The notes under the pieces were generated by a model that was not told where the DNA came from, searched no databases, and saw only the letters and a program-made list of their open reading frames with translations. Of a stretch of 64,000 bases of DNA, positions 19,260 through 30,649 are shown piece by piece. The stretch is from Neodiprion pinetum (lineage: Eukaryota > Arthropoda > Insecta > Hymenoptera > Diprionidae), in the NCBI RefSeq assembly GCF_021155775.2, contig NC_060238.1, forward strand, positions 14,596,042 to 14,660,041, given 5' to 3'. A program made the position numbers and the translations under genes. Position 1 is the first letter of the stretch, and each line of letters begins with the position of its first letter.

Positions 19260-19440
19260 ATACCACCAAAGTTGCCCTCACAGAATTAAATAAAGCCAGT
19301 AAAGAAATCCAATCGTACGGACGTTCGGAGAGAAAAGTCGACGGGTTCGTATCTTCGTAGAGTGACACAACTGCCAACTCCTTTGATGTAAAACCGGGAG
19401 CCAGTCTCCTGAATCCTTACACGTCGATTATGAACTCCAT
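19260..19440 (-). pseudogene. 5' part of 196-aa gene homologue (Polinton 2)
   Basis: ATG at 19,440 followed by MEFIIDV, a TAA stop, GFRRLAPGF, SKELAVVSLY and RPYDWISLL, matching the start of the 196-aa protein of copy 1. Homology ends near 19,260, where the piggyBac insertion begins. Confidence 0.8.
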
Positions 19441-19481
19441 TGTGAAAAATACTGAATCGACCGTCGCAACCTTCAAGGTTT

Positions 19482-20695
19482 TTATACCGATTTTCTCACC
19501 CCACCACTCAGCGGATTACATTCAATTATACTATCATGTAAAATCAAGCAGTAGGCAGATGTACCAGTAGGAAAGTTATTTTTCAAATTCGATACGAATA
19601 TCTACTAGTCCAGATTTCAGAGCCTCGTTTTTTTCGAACAGTTGATAAAAATCAAAAATTCGTACTGTAGAAATTCGCTCTTTGTCAATAGAGTCTCGGG
19701 TTCTTTGCCGTAAATAGGCAGCTTGAAACTTTGCCTACATCTCGTACAGCAATACAAAGCGATTGTGACTCATGACCAAGTTCAGGTTACCGTCCTGATA
19801 ATACTCGGAATTCAAAAAGAGCTTGATGCCAGTAATGTTACAGGGATCAAGATGACTGGCAGTTGTGCCGGCTTTGTTTATTCGGTTCGTTTGAAAACCG
19901 AGCATCACAAATCGTAATTTCTCTAAGTTGGTGGACGTTTTCACAGTCCAAACGTGTTTCGTGGTTGTCGGTAGCAGAGGATATTCGTACAACTCCCAGC
20001 TGCGAAAGCTCATGAAGGCAGGTGTACCTTTTTCGATGAAATTCAACAGTGCGATTTTTCGTTGATCCGAGAGCTTCAAATACGATACTAACCATTCCAC
20101 TTGATCGATCACGATTCTAAAGTCTTCGTCATGATTTTGAATTATGGCATTTGAATCGCTTTTTGAGCTTGTAAGTATCAGTTCATGTTTCGCGTTAACG
20201 ATGATCTTGCGATAGTCTTAAGCGAAGCCCAATGTTATGCTCAAACGAATATCAACATCAAAGTTGCTATCGGCATCAGTTGATTTTTTTCGTTTCCTGA
20301 ACATTGAGCCATCCAGCATTTTCCATATGCCAACTCTGACCAGGGTTGAGCAAAGCGAAACCCTTCAGCAGGCTGGTCAGATCGACGTTTTCGCATTTAT
20401 CAATCTCTGCAGCGTATAGTTCGGAGCGTACATCTTCCAACACATGGCAGATGGCGTTATTGACCACAGTTGTGATCGCCGCTGCAATTCCGTCCAATTT
20501 GACCAATTTGCGAGAGATATGCAGCGAACTCTTGCTCGGTAATATACATAAATCCTGGTGCCGAGCGTTGATTCAAATTTCATCGCTGTTGTTGAAAGTT
20601 GACGATGCTTACCGTTTGTGTGCATGTATTACTTGGTGTGCGTTTGATTGATCGAAGACGATAGGCATTTGAATGTTCAAGACTTCCTCCTGTAT
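19482..20695 (-). pseudogene. Major capsid protein, degraded (Polinton 2)
   Basis: Minus-strand pieces in several frames match the capsid protein at 8,744-9,961: near 20,690 EEVLNIQMPIVFDQS; 20,276-20,506 NAICHVLEDVRSELYAAEID; 19,735-20,112 FRSWELYEYPLLPTTTKHVW and CNITGIKLFLNSE; end near 19,490 NPLSGGVRKSV then TAA. The start codon position reads ATA, not ATG. Confidence 0.88.
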
Positions 20696-20853
20696 GGTAC
20701 GTAGCAGAAAATGAAACAGCAGAATCGCAGTTTTATTTTTCGGACATTCCGTTTCCAAAAGTTGTCAGTTTGAGACCTAGAGCCATCGGGAACTCCACGT
20801 TCCGACGTGTTAGCAGTTTGGGAATCGATCAATGACTGACTTGATCGGGACAT
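20677..20853 (-). CDS. Conserved 58-aa ORF before capsid gene (Polinton 2 copy)
   Basis: ATG 20,853 to TGA 20,677, same length as the ORF at 8,586-8,762. It reads MSRSSQSLIDSQTANTSERG and ends FWKRNVRKIKLRFCCFIFCY plus six residues. It is the only Polinton 2 ORF that is intact from end to end, while its neighbours are full of stops. Function unknown. Confidence 0.6.
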   Translation of the reverse strand: MSRSSQSLIDSQTANTSERGVPDGSRSQTDNFWKRNVRKIKLRFCCFIFCYVPYRRKS

Positions 20854-20856
20854 GCT

Positions 20857-20896
20857 GACTTACTAACATAACTCTTTTTGGGTAATCTGTTATATA
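20857..20896 (-). promoter_or_regulatory. Conserved promoter before small ORF/capsid gene (Polinton 2)
   Basis: On the minus strand TGTATATAACAG and, about 30 bp on, TAGTAAGTC before the ATG, the same blocks and spacing as at 8,541-8,582. Confidence 0.6.
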
Positions 20897-20909
20897 CAAT
20901 ACCCATCTT

Positions 20910-22314
20910 TTATTGCGATGTGATATGCAGTCTCATAGTTATAACTTCTCCACGAAATTCATCCCGGTCTCCGTCTTGATCGACTAACCTAAGCTGTATA
21001 TGATCTATGGTCTTGACGGTGATCACAAAGTAAATGACGTGTGACGGTACTTCCATGATCTTATATCACGGCGGAACGTCGAACGATAAGGAAAAATTCG
21101 TGAATAGTATGCACTTTGCACTCACTGACGTAGGCACCCGATGCAATGTTGCATTCGACTCGCGACGCGTTGACCTCGAGAATAGCTACTGGCATATCCA
21201 GATTAGTGAGTTTGGTTAGCTGCCAATACGCGCGGTGTAAATCCGAGACGCTGACCAATAGAATCGTCAGGCTAAAAATTTATGATGTGGTTACATCTGA
21301 TTCCGCTGCACAACGTATTATTGTTAGACTTTATGCTGATTTCAATGTTGGTATTCTTTAACGCGTTTTGAACATACTTTTCAATATCCTCAATTTGTAG
21401 CTGCCTGGAGATATGGTGACTACTTCATCGGCTATGTATATTTTATTGTAACCGTCGTCAACGTTGGGAATGTAATTAAAGGTTAACAGTTTAACGAGAG
21501 CGAGGACATAATTTTTGTTTAGAGCAAGTTCGATTGGAGGAAAATATTGTGCTTTGAGAATCGAAGACGTTCCCGATATCTCTGTTGAATTTTAGTGACC
21601 CGCTGATCGTAACCACTTTTTTTGATTCATCGGGAGAGGTCAGTAATAGACTCAAGAATGCTTCTTCATTTTGACGACGTTTCAACAGGGCCCTGCCTAT
21701 CATCTTCAGGATATAATTTATTGAACAAAGTGTAATAATAAATATTTACAAAAGCGACAACTATTTAATTGAATAATGTCCGAGTCATGTGCAATAGCAT
21801 TTTGCTTTTGGATTGCAACATATGTGATTTGATTTCTTATATACTAAGTTTTGCATGAATAACAGAAAATATATTTTATTATAATAGAAAGTTTAATTAA
21901 AAACGAAATGGCAAGTAATATTATAAGCATCGAGGTATGAATTACTGACAACACTAACAGTTTTTCGATTATCCGTCATACTTAGGAGTTTACCGTACCA
22001 GGTTGAAGAGGGAAATGATTTAAATTGTAGAAAACTAACATGGCTGGTCTATGGTCTGTTTTTGATTGTGGTAGTATTAGTTATATAGATCTACAGTTGA
22101 TTAGGTTATGATATTATCAAATTAAATAGTTCACTGTTTATAAATATTCAATATCACTCTTTGTTCAATAAATTGAGGCCTCAAGATGACAGGCAGGGCC
22201 CTGTCGGAGTGCCGTCAAAATGGAGAGGCATTCTTGAGTCCACTGCTGACCTCCCCCGACGAATAAAAAAAAAAGAGTAGTTCCCGATATCGTTAATGTG
22301 AACGAATCATACAT
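20910..22314 (-). pseudogene. Penton protein, interrupted by a MITE (Polinton 2)
   Basis: The start (MYDSFTLTISGT) is at 22,314; the coding sequence is cut after about 12 codons by the insert 21,581-22,279 and resumes with ISGTSSILKAQYFPPIEL, since the target was duplicated. Frameshifts follow (LDMPVAILEVNASRVEC, YVSECKVHTIHEFF at 21,061-21,258). It ends FRGEVITMRLHI with TAA at 20,910-20,912. Confidence 0.82.
21581..22279. mobile_element. Non-autonomous inverted-repeat element (~0.7 kb MITE) in penton gene
   Basis: Inverted ends of about 100 bp share CAGGGCCCTGCCT and TTTATTGAACAAAG (about 21,620-21,745 and 22,160-22,275, 80-85% identical). The insert is flanked by identical 12-bp direct repeats GTTCCCGATATC (21,569-21,580 and 22,280-22,291). 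The interior is AT-rich without ORFs. An imperfect first ~30 bp at the left end makes the exact terminus, and so the true duplication length (9-12 bp), uncertain. Superfamily not assigned. Confidence 0.7.
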
Positions 22315-22722
22315 GACTGCAAGTATTGGACTGACGTTATTGAATGACGTGTCATTTTTATGTAGCTTATTGCTTGGAAATTTCAGACACAAGTGTTCGC
22401 AATCGAATGTATCGTAATCCTGATATCTTTCATCGTTATACTTTAGGCTACCAACACCGAGATATTTCACGAGCTCTAACGAAGATCTAAGATAACTGAA
22501 ACGGTCGAAATATACGATATCGTTGCCGCGTTTCTTACATGCAACCCAGTGTATCCCCGGCCCAACCTTATCGTCAATATTGACAACAGCAGCCTCGTTT
22601 TTACGCGGTCTGTTTTTGGGCATTTCGTTGCGCATGAAAACACCTCGGAAGTACGAAATTTTCAAAATTTTTGCATACTTTAGCAAATCCCAGTTAGTCA
22701 AAACTCGGCATGGTAGCTTCAC
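22315..22722 (-). pseudogene. Adenain-like protease (Polinton 2)
   Basis: One open frame covers LTNWDLLKYAKILK, FRGVFMRNEMP, the His block GIHWVACKK, the Asp block VYFDRF and the Cys block DTFDCEHLCLKF. The Gly next to the catalytic Cys is replaced (CE instead of CG) and the original stop is lost, so the frame runs on into the penton start. The putative initiation codon reads GTG. Confidence 0.82.
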
Positions 22723-23451
22723 ACTTGGTTTTTTGAAAGATGAAAACCGAAATCCTTTTTGTACGGTTTAAGATGGAAACCTTCACCTAACGCGATCGCT
22801 TCCATTGTTTTGTTATGCCTTTTGGTTTCCTCCAATTCTCGTTTAGCAGCGCTCGTATCTTTCACAGCCTTTGCTATACCCACAGCACCCCCCGCTGACG
22901 CAGCAGTAGTGCTGAAGCCGGCAAAAATAGGTACGAGAAAAGGTAGAAGTCCGACAACTTTTGAGGGTACCAGTAAGACGCGTGGTGATCGGAAGTTATG
23001 TTCATCAGCTTCTTTTCTCATAGCTTCTTGACCACCTTTGAGTGCAGAATTAATGCTCGTTTCCGCGACGTGGCTAGGAATCATAGACTGTTTTACCACG
23101 AGGCTGCTTTTGGTAAAGGAAATGTTCTTTAGTTTACGACACCTCAAGCCTCACTTTGTTTTCACTTTCGTCGTGTTAGCTACAGCCCAAGTGGCTGCTT
23201 TTTCACCCTAATTTGCACGCTGCCTGAAGAGGATTGATATCGGAATCGCCTCTTGCGAGTTTTTTCGTCAACTTCGTACCAGGACCCCAGTATTGGTGGC
23301 CTGAAACATGCAACCCGATCAGGAGTTTGTTTATAATGCTATTTACCAAACCTTTCCAGCTCGATCGCTTTTTTGAGGATTTCTTCCGATCACGTGTGTG
23401 CCCAATCATGTCCGCTCTGTGACACAGGTAAAGTTTTGATAAACGATGCAT
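22719..23451 (-). pseudogene. PLA2-like capsid protein (Polinton 2)
   Basis: The N-terminal piece (23,203-23,451) keeps GLVNSIINKL, a damaged Ca-loop (YWGPGT instead of YCGPGT) and INPLQAACK before a stop that removes the His-Asp pair. The C-terminal piece (22,719-23,147) keeps VLLVPSKVVGLLPFLVPIFA and the end FHLSKNQV. Several frameshifts lie between them. Confidence 0.85.
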
Positions 23452-23513
23452 TCATAGAGAATACAGCCAGTCACGTCCGAGATGAGGTTCGAGACTCAAT
23501 CGACTACGCTACC

Positions 23514-24193
23514 CGTGGTGCACTTTGACAAATTTACGGAGCAGAGTGCAAAACGGAATAAAACGCCATGGTGATCTGTAACCGAGTAGTGTACGTGCGG
23601 TATTCTGCGGATCATCTAACTGTGTTAAAATCAACGCATTATTTGCGCTTATAACGCATCCAAACGGTTGAAGGTTCGAAAACCTGTACGTTTACTCATC
23701 ATCTCTCAATCCACCGAAATACTAGCTTCTGAGTCAAGTGCTCAAAAGGTTCGACGGTGACGAGTACTTCCCCTTTGACGAGCATGAGCACGTCCTTTCA
23801 CCGAACGAGACGCAACCTAACTCAATCGTGCTATTCGATGACGTAGCGTGCGAAAAGTAGGACAACATACGCGCGTACTTCTGTAAGGGTTGACATCATG
23901 ACGTAGACTGTTTCTTTCTTTGTCACATGTACGTTCGAATCCCAAAGCATCTCGTGCACGACAACACCAACTTGCTGGTCTTACTCAAACAAGATGAGAC
24001 GAACCTGAAACATATGTACAACGATCATGTAAACACTGATATGTCATATACACAGTTCGAAGACTTGTGTATGGCATGCTGTGACGGTGAAAAATATGGG
24101 TTCGTAGTGATCGAAAGGAATAGAGAGCTCGGTAAGGGTCGGTATAGGAAGGGATTTGACAATTTCAATTTCTTAAAAATGACAAGAGAATAA
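23514..24193 (+). pseudogene. Packaging ATPase (Polinton 2)
   Basis: Traces of the N-terminus (HFDKFTEQSAKRNK), a damaged Walker A region (FCGSSNCVK, where the usual Gly-Lys-Thr is altered), ALITHPNG, a Walker B block (IVLFDDVACEK) and, in the open stretch 23,927-24,193, RIPKHLVHDNTNLLVLLKQD and HVNTDMSYTQFEDL. It has multiple stops and frameshifts. Confidence 0.82.
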
Positions 24194-24250
24194 AATACAC
24201 GATCAACGAAGGAAATGAACCAGGAGCTTTCCCGAGCTAGTTGTATCGAC

Positions 24251-24336
24251 ATGCAAAAAATTCGTGAGGAAAAAGAAGTCTTGCGTCATATTGCTCAAGC
24301 GAGTAATGCAATTCGCCGTAAGCATAGAATCCTTAA
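24251..24336 (+). pseudogene. 296-aa protein homologue, 5' part (Polinton 2)
   Basis: ATG 24,251 then HIAQASNAIRRKHRIL matching the N-terminus of the protein at 4,918-5,808. It stops at the TTAA (24,333-24,336) where the 7.86 kb transposon enters; the second half resumes at 32,193. Confidence 0.82.
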
Positions 24337-25473
24337 GGTAGTTCTGGAGGTACACGTATCAGCCAAAAGTTTCGACCGCAGCGTACAGTAAGACCCAAGT
24401 CTTATATGATGCCGTCGGTTAAGAACTTTTGACAGAGCTTGTACACTCTGTGTGTCCTACGCAATCACACTTCATGCATAGATAGGTCCCCTATGTCACG
24501 AGCGCCGCATATTTACTCAAAACTATATTACCGATTATATCAATTATTATTATTTCTAGAAACAAGGAAGCATAGTTTTAGTTAGTCTATATAAAATATT
24601 TTATTATAACCAGTTCGTGGAGTAACCGAGCGCAACGGCGTAGTTGGACAGCCAGCAACGTCAGCGTCTTCGCGCTCGCCAGATCCCGGGTGTAATCAAC
24701 ACCGGGATGAGGCGAGCGCGAAATCACGCGCTTCGAGGATGACTGTCGCGAGGCGAGCCTTTGTTCAGGAATTGTGTATTTAGCGAAAACGCCGAATTGT
24801 AAATTCAGCGGAAACTCGCTCGCCGCCCAACGTTCCAAGGGGTGTCGGACGAGCGAGCGAAGTCAGTCCCGTCTTGAGACCGTCTGAATAACGACATCAA
24901 CGGAACCCGGCTCCTTCGAAGCGACCACGAATAGAGATATAAATCCTTTTTCCGAAACCGAAGATTAGAGCGTAATTGTCTAATCTACCCACGGCCGTAA
25001 AAGGTTACTCGCGTCGCGGTGTCAGTCTTACGAAGTTAAAATAAGTGCAAGAGTTAAGCCACGAACTCTATAGAGCAGTGTAGCCTGTAAGTGAGTGCGT
25101 GAAGGCGTGTATACTTCGGTACCTTCGAGGCCGAAGCAGCAAGCGAGAGAGAGAGAGAGAGAACGTGAGTAGTGTAAGAAAATATTGTAAGCTTCCTTGT
25201 TTAGAACCATTTCTGCTTTTAGTTTTTGATTCATTAAATGTTTTTTACTTTGCTTCCCATCAAACCATTGGTACAATATAATTGAAATATTCCAAACCTA
25301 TTCCCAGGGAACGCCCTGTAGAGGACGTTCACCTACCAACCCACCTAAAAATTAAATATAAACCTCTGTGAGATCTTAGAGGGTTGAAGCCGTCGCGAGC
25401 GAGACCACTCCGCACGTGACACCTACACGCATAGAGGGCGGCGCTGTAATCGTGGCAACAGCGCAATTCTCTT

Positions 25474-25504
25474 ATATATTTGTAGCTTCCACCGTGTATC
25501 AGTG
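25474..25504 (+). promoter_or_regulatory. Likely promoter of transposase gene
   Basis: TATATATT near 25,474 and an initiator TATCAGTG near 25,496-25,503, 35 bp before the ATG at 25,539. Confidence 0.5.
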
Positions 25505-25903
25505 TTTTACGAAATATTGTTAACAGAGGAGTGTGAAAATGTCATTACGAGTGAGATTCAAGGGTCGGTTTTCGACGAAAAAACGTCGTGATAAAGAATT
25601 GCGAGCTGTGGCGGCTATGAGTCGAGTAAATGCTGCTAAACACGATGAAAAAGTCCATAACTTAAATCAGCAACAAAAATTTCCTGTCGAAGGACGAAGG
25701 ATCGTCGATTTGCAATATCTTTCCGAGAATCTACAGTGCACTCGGTGTAAAAAAGATATTTTATTAAGGAACGCAATGGAAGAAACACGAATGGGATTAA
25801 ACTCCATCTTACATATTTCATGTAAAGAGTGCTCTGCTATAACCCAAGTACGCACAGGCAAAACCCACATCACAGCCAAGAATAGTAGACATTCTGATGT
25901 TAA

Positions 25904-26554
25904 GGGGACCCGATGGTCTAGAAATTTCAAAAAATCGATTTTTTTTTTTCGATATTTCGAAAGTATAGTATCTTAAGAATATACTGTGAAATTTTCATGC
26001 GGAAATTCCCAATATCATAGCTTCTACAGCCCATTCCAGGTAGAGAGCGGTCCGCGCGCTCCTAATGGGTTCAGCACTCGGAGCGCGGCAGCTTCCCGAC
26101 CCTTTTCCGCATTTTACCTTTACATTTGTAACCGAATACAATATGATCCCTTCGGAATACAAACGTTCTGAAGGGATCCTCTACGGTGCCGGAATCGCGG
26201 ATTAACTGTAAGTATTCAAAATTTGCTCAATTTTTGAAAATATCTGTACCTCAAACTTTGAACTCATTTATCTCGAAACGACTTTTTTCGGCACTGCGGG
26301 GGTGAAAATAAAAAAACTATTCAACCGAATGACTTGAAATTTGGATATGTTGTTCACAACATGTATGGCTATCGTCGGAACTAGAATCATAATTTTATTT
26401 AAATAATTTCCTATTGTTTACACTAAAAAACTATATGATTAATAAACGTAGTAATTAGCTCGAAAAGTTAGAACATCGTTTTTTTTATTTTTAATAGCAG
26501 AAAAAAAATCGTGAAAATAGGTGTCATTTTCGTGCGCTAGACCACCGGGTCCCC
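25904..26554. mobile_element. TTAA MITE, 651 bp, inside transposase exon 1
   Basis: Inverted ends of 18 bp: GGGGACCCGATGGTCTAG at 25,904-25,921 and, on the complement at 26,537-26,554, the same with one change (GRTGG). Flanked by TTAA (25,900-25,903) and TTGA (26,555-26,558), a decayed TTAA duplication. Removing it with one TTAA restores a continuous transposase exon. No coding capacity; probably mobilised by a piggyBac or Kolobok transposase. Confidence 0.8.
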
Positions 26555-26939
26555 TTGATACCAAACCTGTATTCGGTAAGTTATTTTGACATTATGGAAT
26601 ATACATAGATGAATTTGAAAAACGTTGAGTGTAGCATAAGCATGATATCAAAATGAATTTTTCAGGTGCGGTTCATTCTGGCTTTGGAGAAACTGCTCTC
26701 AACAAATTGTTGAGCTGTTCAAACATTCCGACTCTTGACTCTCATATTTATAAAAAATATGAGCGGGAAGTTGGTCCAGCATTGGAAGCTGTGGCAAAAG
26801 ATTCATGCCGGAGAGCTGCTGAAGAAGAAAGGAAATTAGTTATAGAGAATATGGAAAAGTTATGTGAGGAATTGTAAGTTTCAAAGTTGAAAAAAATCAT
26901 CGGTACATCTAATTACATCTACCATTACTTTTCTGAATA

Positions 26940-27295
26940 GCCAACTTTACCGTGCCAGTCACAGTAAAAATTGTTATCATGTCACTTTACACAGTGGCAA
27001 ATTTCTTAATGATTTTTGCTATTATGTTAGGCGACATAATAAATATCCATTGTTATCGTAGTGACATGATACATTTGCACTGCTATGAATTTGTCATGTC
27101 CCTGCGATCAACTTCTCATTGTGGTTAAAATATATCATCTCACTGTGATAAGCTTTTCATCGCAGAGAAAATTCTTCGTAGCGACAACAATTGATCATGA
27201 CGCTACAATAAATTGTTCATCGCAGTGAAAATTTATTATAGCGACAAAAAATTATCATGTCACTGCGATGACAGATGTGCTGATTTTTATTGTAA
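26940..27295. repeat. AT-rich repeat with alternating inverted motifs in transposase intron
   Basis: Degenerate copies of CATGTCACTGCGAT and its complement ATCGCAGTGACA-like sequence alternate every 30-40 bp, for example TCATCGCAGTGAAAATT and TATCATGTCACTGCGATGA near the right end. This could be a hairpin-rich minisatellite or a decayed MITE. No ORF. Confidence 0.45.
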
Positions 27296-29535
27296 TGGTA
27301 TATTTATTGGAACTCGCACCCATTTTGTAAATTGATAGATTGAAAAAAAAAATGGCGATAATTGTAAATGTTATTAAGAATTTATATTTTTACACTTCCG
27401 TTATGAAGTGGAAAATTGTACATAATTTTTAACTGAGGAAACTATGTTTCATAGGTGACACAATAGTTTCAACGATTTAGTACCTACTTATAATTTTTTT
27501 CTCTAATTTGAACCGAAATTTTTTTAAATAAATATGTACAATTTCTCAATCATGATCAATAAAAAATATATTGGAATCACATTGAACTTTATCAGTTATT
27601 AACACTATGTTTGCCGTTCCTTCCATTATTAGGCCACAAGACATAGTCGAAGAGATTTATCCTTTCATGCGGACCCTTCATCCTTCCACTAATATTAATC
27701 TTCACGATGGTGCTGTGGAAGACGATGTAAACAGGAGAGAGACATTTTATGCAGCAATAGGAAACATCATTAATGTTCAGTGCCTCAGCGTCGTTTTGTG
27801 CCCGTGTCATTGCGATCTCCGTGCGAGCCGCGCTCGAACGATTCGTCTCCGCAGGGATGCCAAATCTCGCGTAGACGAGGAGGCGAGCGCGCATCACGCG
27901 TTTTTTAAAACAGTCCAGTCAAGTCGTCCGTCTAGTGACGATCGTGAGTGACGCCGTGCGTTCTCTCGTACTACGACCAAAGACGAGAGGCCCAAATATA
28001 CTCTCGTATACGTTCGCTCTACGGAGTAAGGTAGATGAGTACGGCCCGAGGGTCTCTCTTTCTACACGGGACCGAGTGCCCATACACACATACCAAGGGT
28101 CTTGCACCCTTTCATCATACAACGAGCCCAAGCGCTCTTGGTGTACTACCAACACCAATTATACTCTCATATACGTTCGCTCCTCCGAGTAAGGCAAACG
28201 CAAATCATACGAAATTCGATCGAATCGAATAAAACAAAAATCGCAGTACGAAACGCACTCGAGATCGCGGTGGCATGAGCCAAACGGGCTGTAACCGGCA
28301 TATACACATTCATATACACAATCGACACATTCACGTGTGCGACACATGTTTTTATACGTTTACAAATACAAGTTCATCCGTCGTGGGTTTTTATGCCGCA
28401 AGGCTTTTCCCACAAGAGCCAATAAACATTCATAATTCGATGGCTCAAACGCGAGAGTTTTTTATTCAAGAAAACCTCAACCTCTATCCTTCACACTAAT
28501 GAAAAAGGTTCTATTCAAAACTACGAGGCAACTTCACCTATGAAGAAGCTTCGACTATACAATTAACATTATCGTTTCGTATGATATAGGTTGGAGCAAG
28601 AGGGGCAACGGAAGAAGTTATAATAGTTTGAATGGCTATGGTACGATTGTCGGTTTATTGAGTGGAAAAGTGCTCGATTTTGCAGCTCGAAATCGGAGAT
28701 GTAAGTTTTGCATGAATGGTCACTGTAAATCCGATCACGATTGCAGACAGAACTTCTCCGGCAGTGCAAAGGCGATGGAGCCTGATGTAGATGCTGCATT
28801 AGTCAACGAAAGTGCTATTTTGAAAGAAGTTGGGCTTAGCGTTAGAGTTTTGATAGGTGACGAAGATAGCTCGACGATTGAAGCGGTACGTCAGGGAAAT
28901 CTCGAAACGATTCATAAGTTAGCAAACAGCAATCATTTGAAGAAAAATTTTGCGAACGCTTTATATGATCTGCGAAAATATTATGAAGAAATGAGGGACA
29001 AGGAAGTTATTCCCCACTTGAAAAAATGTTTTTCCTACGCATTGGTGCAAAATAAAAGACTTACCGTTAAGCTGGCTAACAGTATTCGCAATATTCCTGA
29101 TCACGTCTTTGGTAAACATGAAAATTGTGGAGCTTGGTGTAAAGACAGTCATAAGATCACACTAAAAAGTCAACAACTATACGATAAGCTATCAGCGATA
29201 TTTGGAAAATATGCTGATAATGCGCCTAAATTTTCTATTGTTGCCTCGAGTCAAGTGAATGAAAGCATAAATAATATAATGGCTCACAAAGCGCCCAAGA
29301 ACTGCTGCTACAGTCTCAGTGAATATGCAGATAACAGATTAGCCAGTACTGTTTGCGCTAAAAACGAAGGGGAAAAACATGTTTTGGACGTAAATACACA
29401 AATGAATGTTTCACCGGGGAAGCACACTGCATCGTTTGCTAAGCAAGTTGATATAAAGAGGGAAAAACGAGCGACCAAATCAAAATTACCATCCAGTAAA
29501 GCTCGTAGAAATTTAAGGAAGCCTCCAGGAAATCT

Positions 29536-30462
29536 ATGGAGCAATCTGAAGGGATCCAATATCAAACCAACTGTGGTATCGACTCAAGTGTGGATAACAC
29601 CACAGTTGTTGATTTTCAAAATCTTTCAGACAAAATACCAGACGTTTTGCTATCTGTGGAAACCTGCAATATAATTTTTTTCGATTTGGAAACTTCTGGG
29701 TTTTCGAAAGACTTAGAAATTTTACAAATAGCAGCGAAATTTGAAAAATATAAATTCAGTATTTATCTCTATCCTTTTAAGCCGATTAATGCTGATGCCT
29801 CCAGGGCTACAGGGTTAAAATATGTTGGAGGAAAACTATTTTTCCATGGCAAAGAAGTACTGTCAATTCCTCCTCGTGCGGCTCTACTTTCTTTCCAAGA
29901 GGTTCTCAAAATTTCATCAAAGCCATGCATTCTTGTCGCTCATAATGCATCATTCGATACCTCTCACTTATTACAATATATTACAGATAAGGGTATGATC
30001 GACAATTTTCAAAATATCGCAGGATTTCCAGATAGCTTGACTGTACTCAAAAAAGTCTTACCGGAACGAAAAAAAGAGAAAAAAAGTTTCAGCTTACAAA
30101 CCTTAGCCCGGGACTTATTGAACTTGGAATCGTCGAGTCAATTCCATGAAGCTCTATTTGATGTTGAGACTTCAGAGAAGTTGTGCGATGCTTTTGCCAA
30201 AAAAGAAGATTTTGTTGGAGTTTGTAAGCCTTATAAACAATTATTAATGGTAAAGACTTTACTACCAACTTTAAAAGATTTGAAAGGCTTGATTTCCAAC
30301 GAGATGATTAAAAAAATAGCAGGAGCCGAAATCCACTATGAAATTCTAAGAGATATATTTAAAAAATGGCGAAGTGGGAATAAAAAAATTATTATCCGAG
30401 AAAACGATCTCAAACAAACCAAAGGTTACACAAGCCACAAAAATTATCGACAAGGTTGTTGA
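29536..30462 (+). CDS. DEDDh-type 3'-5' exonuclease domain of the TTAA transposon
   Basis: Open frame of 308 codons (first ATG 29,536, MEQSEGIQYQ) to TGA 30,462. The three exonuclease motifs are complete: Exo I IIFFDLETSG (Asp, Glu), Exo II VAHNASFDTSHLL (Asp) and Exo III HEALFDVETS with His five residues before Asp, the DEDDh type (DnaQ/TREX-like fold). The frame overlaps the end of the transposase frame, and homologous arthropod proteins that I recall join the two domains, so it was probably the C-terminal domain of one protein. Its role, such as trimming transposon or donor-site ends, is inference. Confidence 0.8.
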   Translation: MEQSEGIQYQTNCGIDSSVDNTTVVDFQNLSDKIPDVLLSVETCNIIFFDLETSGFSKDLEILQIAAKFEKYKFSIYLYPFKPINADASRATGLKYVGGKLFFHGKEVLSIPPRAALLSFQEVLKISSKPCILVAHNASFDTSHLLQYITDKGMIDNFQNIAGFPDSLTVLKKVLPERKKEKKSFSLQTLARDLLNLESSSQFHEALFDVETSEKLCDAFAKKEDFVGVCKPYKQLLMVKTLLPTLKDLKGLISNEMIKKIAGAEIHYEILRDIFKKWRSGNKKIIIRENDLKQTKGYTSHKNYRQGC

Positions 30463-30649
30463 GCACCTAAAAAATAAGCTTTGATTTTAATATAACTTGT
30501 TTATTTATTTTTAAAAAATATTGTTGGCTATTTGATAGCTCGTAGTTCGACCGAACCGCGTGGAAGGTGTGAGTCGCTTGAAATCAAAGATGAGTTTGTG
30601 GTGTTGAGTTTATTTATACTTATTATTTATTTTATTTACATATGTACAG

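Larger units (their letters stand above)
12612..19260 (-). mobile_element. piggyBac-type transposon remnant inserted in Polinton 2
   Basis: It lies between the two halves of the Polinton 2 196-aa gene and contains a decayed piggyBac transposase on the minus strand (13,289 to about 18,676) interrupted by a mariner. Without the mariner the insert is about 3.3 kb. Clean terminal repeats and the expected TTAA duplication were not found; boundaries are set by where Polinton homology stops and are approximate (within about 60 bp). 12,612-13,288 is AT-rich without a gene. 18,680-19,260 holds only an unrecognised short ORF (19,039-19,224). Confidence 0.6.
25539..29545 (+). pseudogene. Mutator/Kolobok-like transposase, spliced, disrupted
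   Basis: Exon 1 (25,539-25,903 and, past a MITE, 26,559-26,575) has a basic N-terminus and a CxxC zinc pair (LQCTRCKKD, then SCKEC). It ends at a GTAAGT donor. Exon 2 (26,666-26,873, CAG acceptor, GTAAGT donor) gives VHSGFGETALNKLL and a helical stretch. A possible exon 3 starts near 27,646 (PQDIVEEIYPF). Exon 4 (28,590 onward) gives NGRSYNSLNGYGTIVG, SGKVLDFAARNRRCKFC, HDCRQNFSGSAKAMEP, a likely catalytic Asp in VLIGDEDSS, and HVFGKHENCGAWC. The exon expected to carry the first catalytic Asp was not found. A one-base shift near 29,530 separates it from the exonuclease frame, suggesting a former fusion protein. Confidence 0.75.

Noticed and set aside
24560..25440. A solo LTR between the left end of the TTAA element and its transposase
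   Set aside because: Composition and a GAGA run suggest LTR-like DNA, but no TG...CA ends, target duplication or primer-binding site could be identified.
27780..28570. A solo LTR or further exon in the transposase intron
   Set aside because: A GC-rich block with short ORFs on both strands, but no repeat ends or splice-consistent coding segment with the missing catalytic Asp was found.
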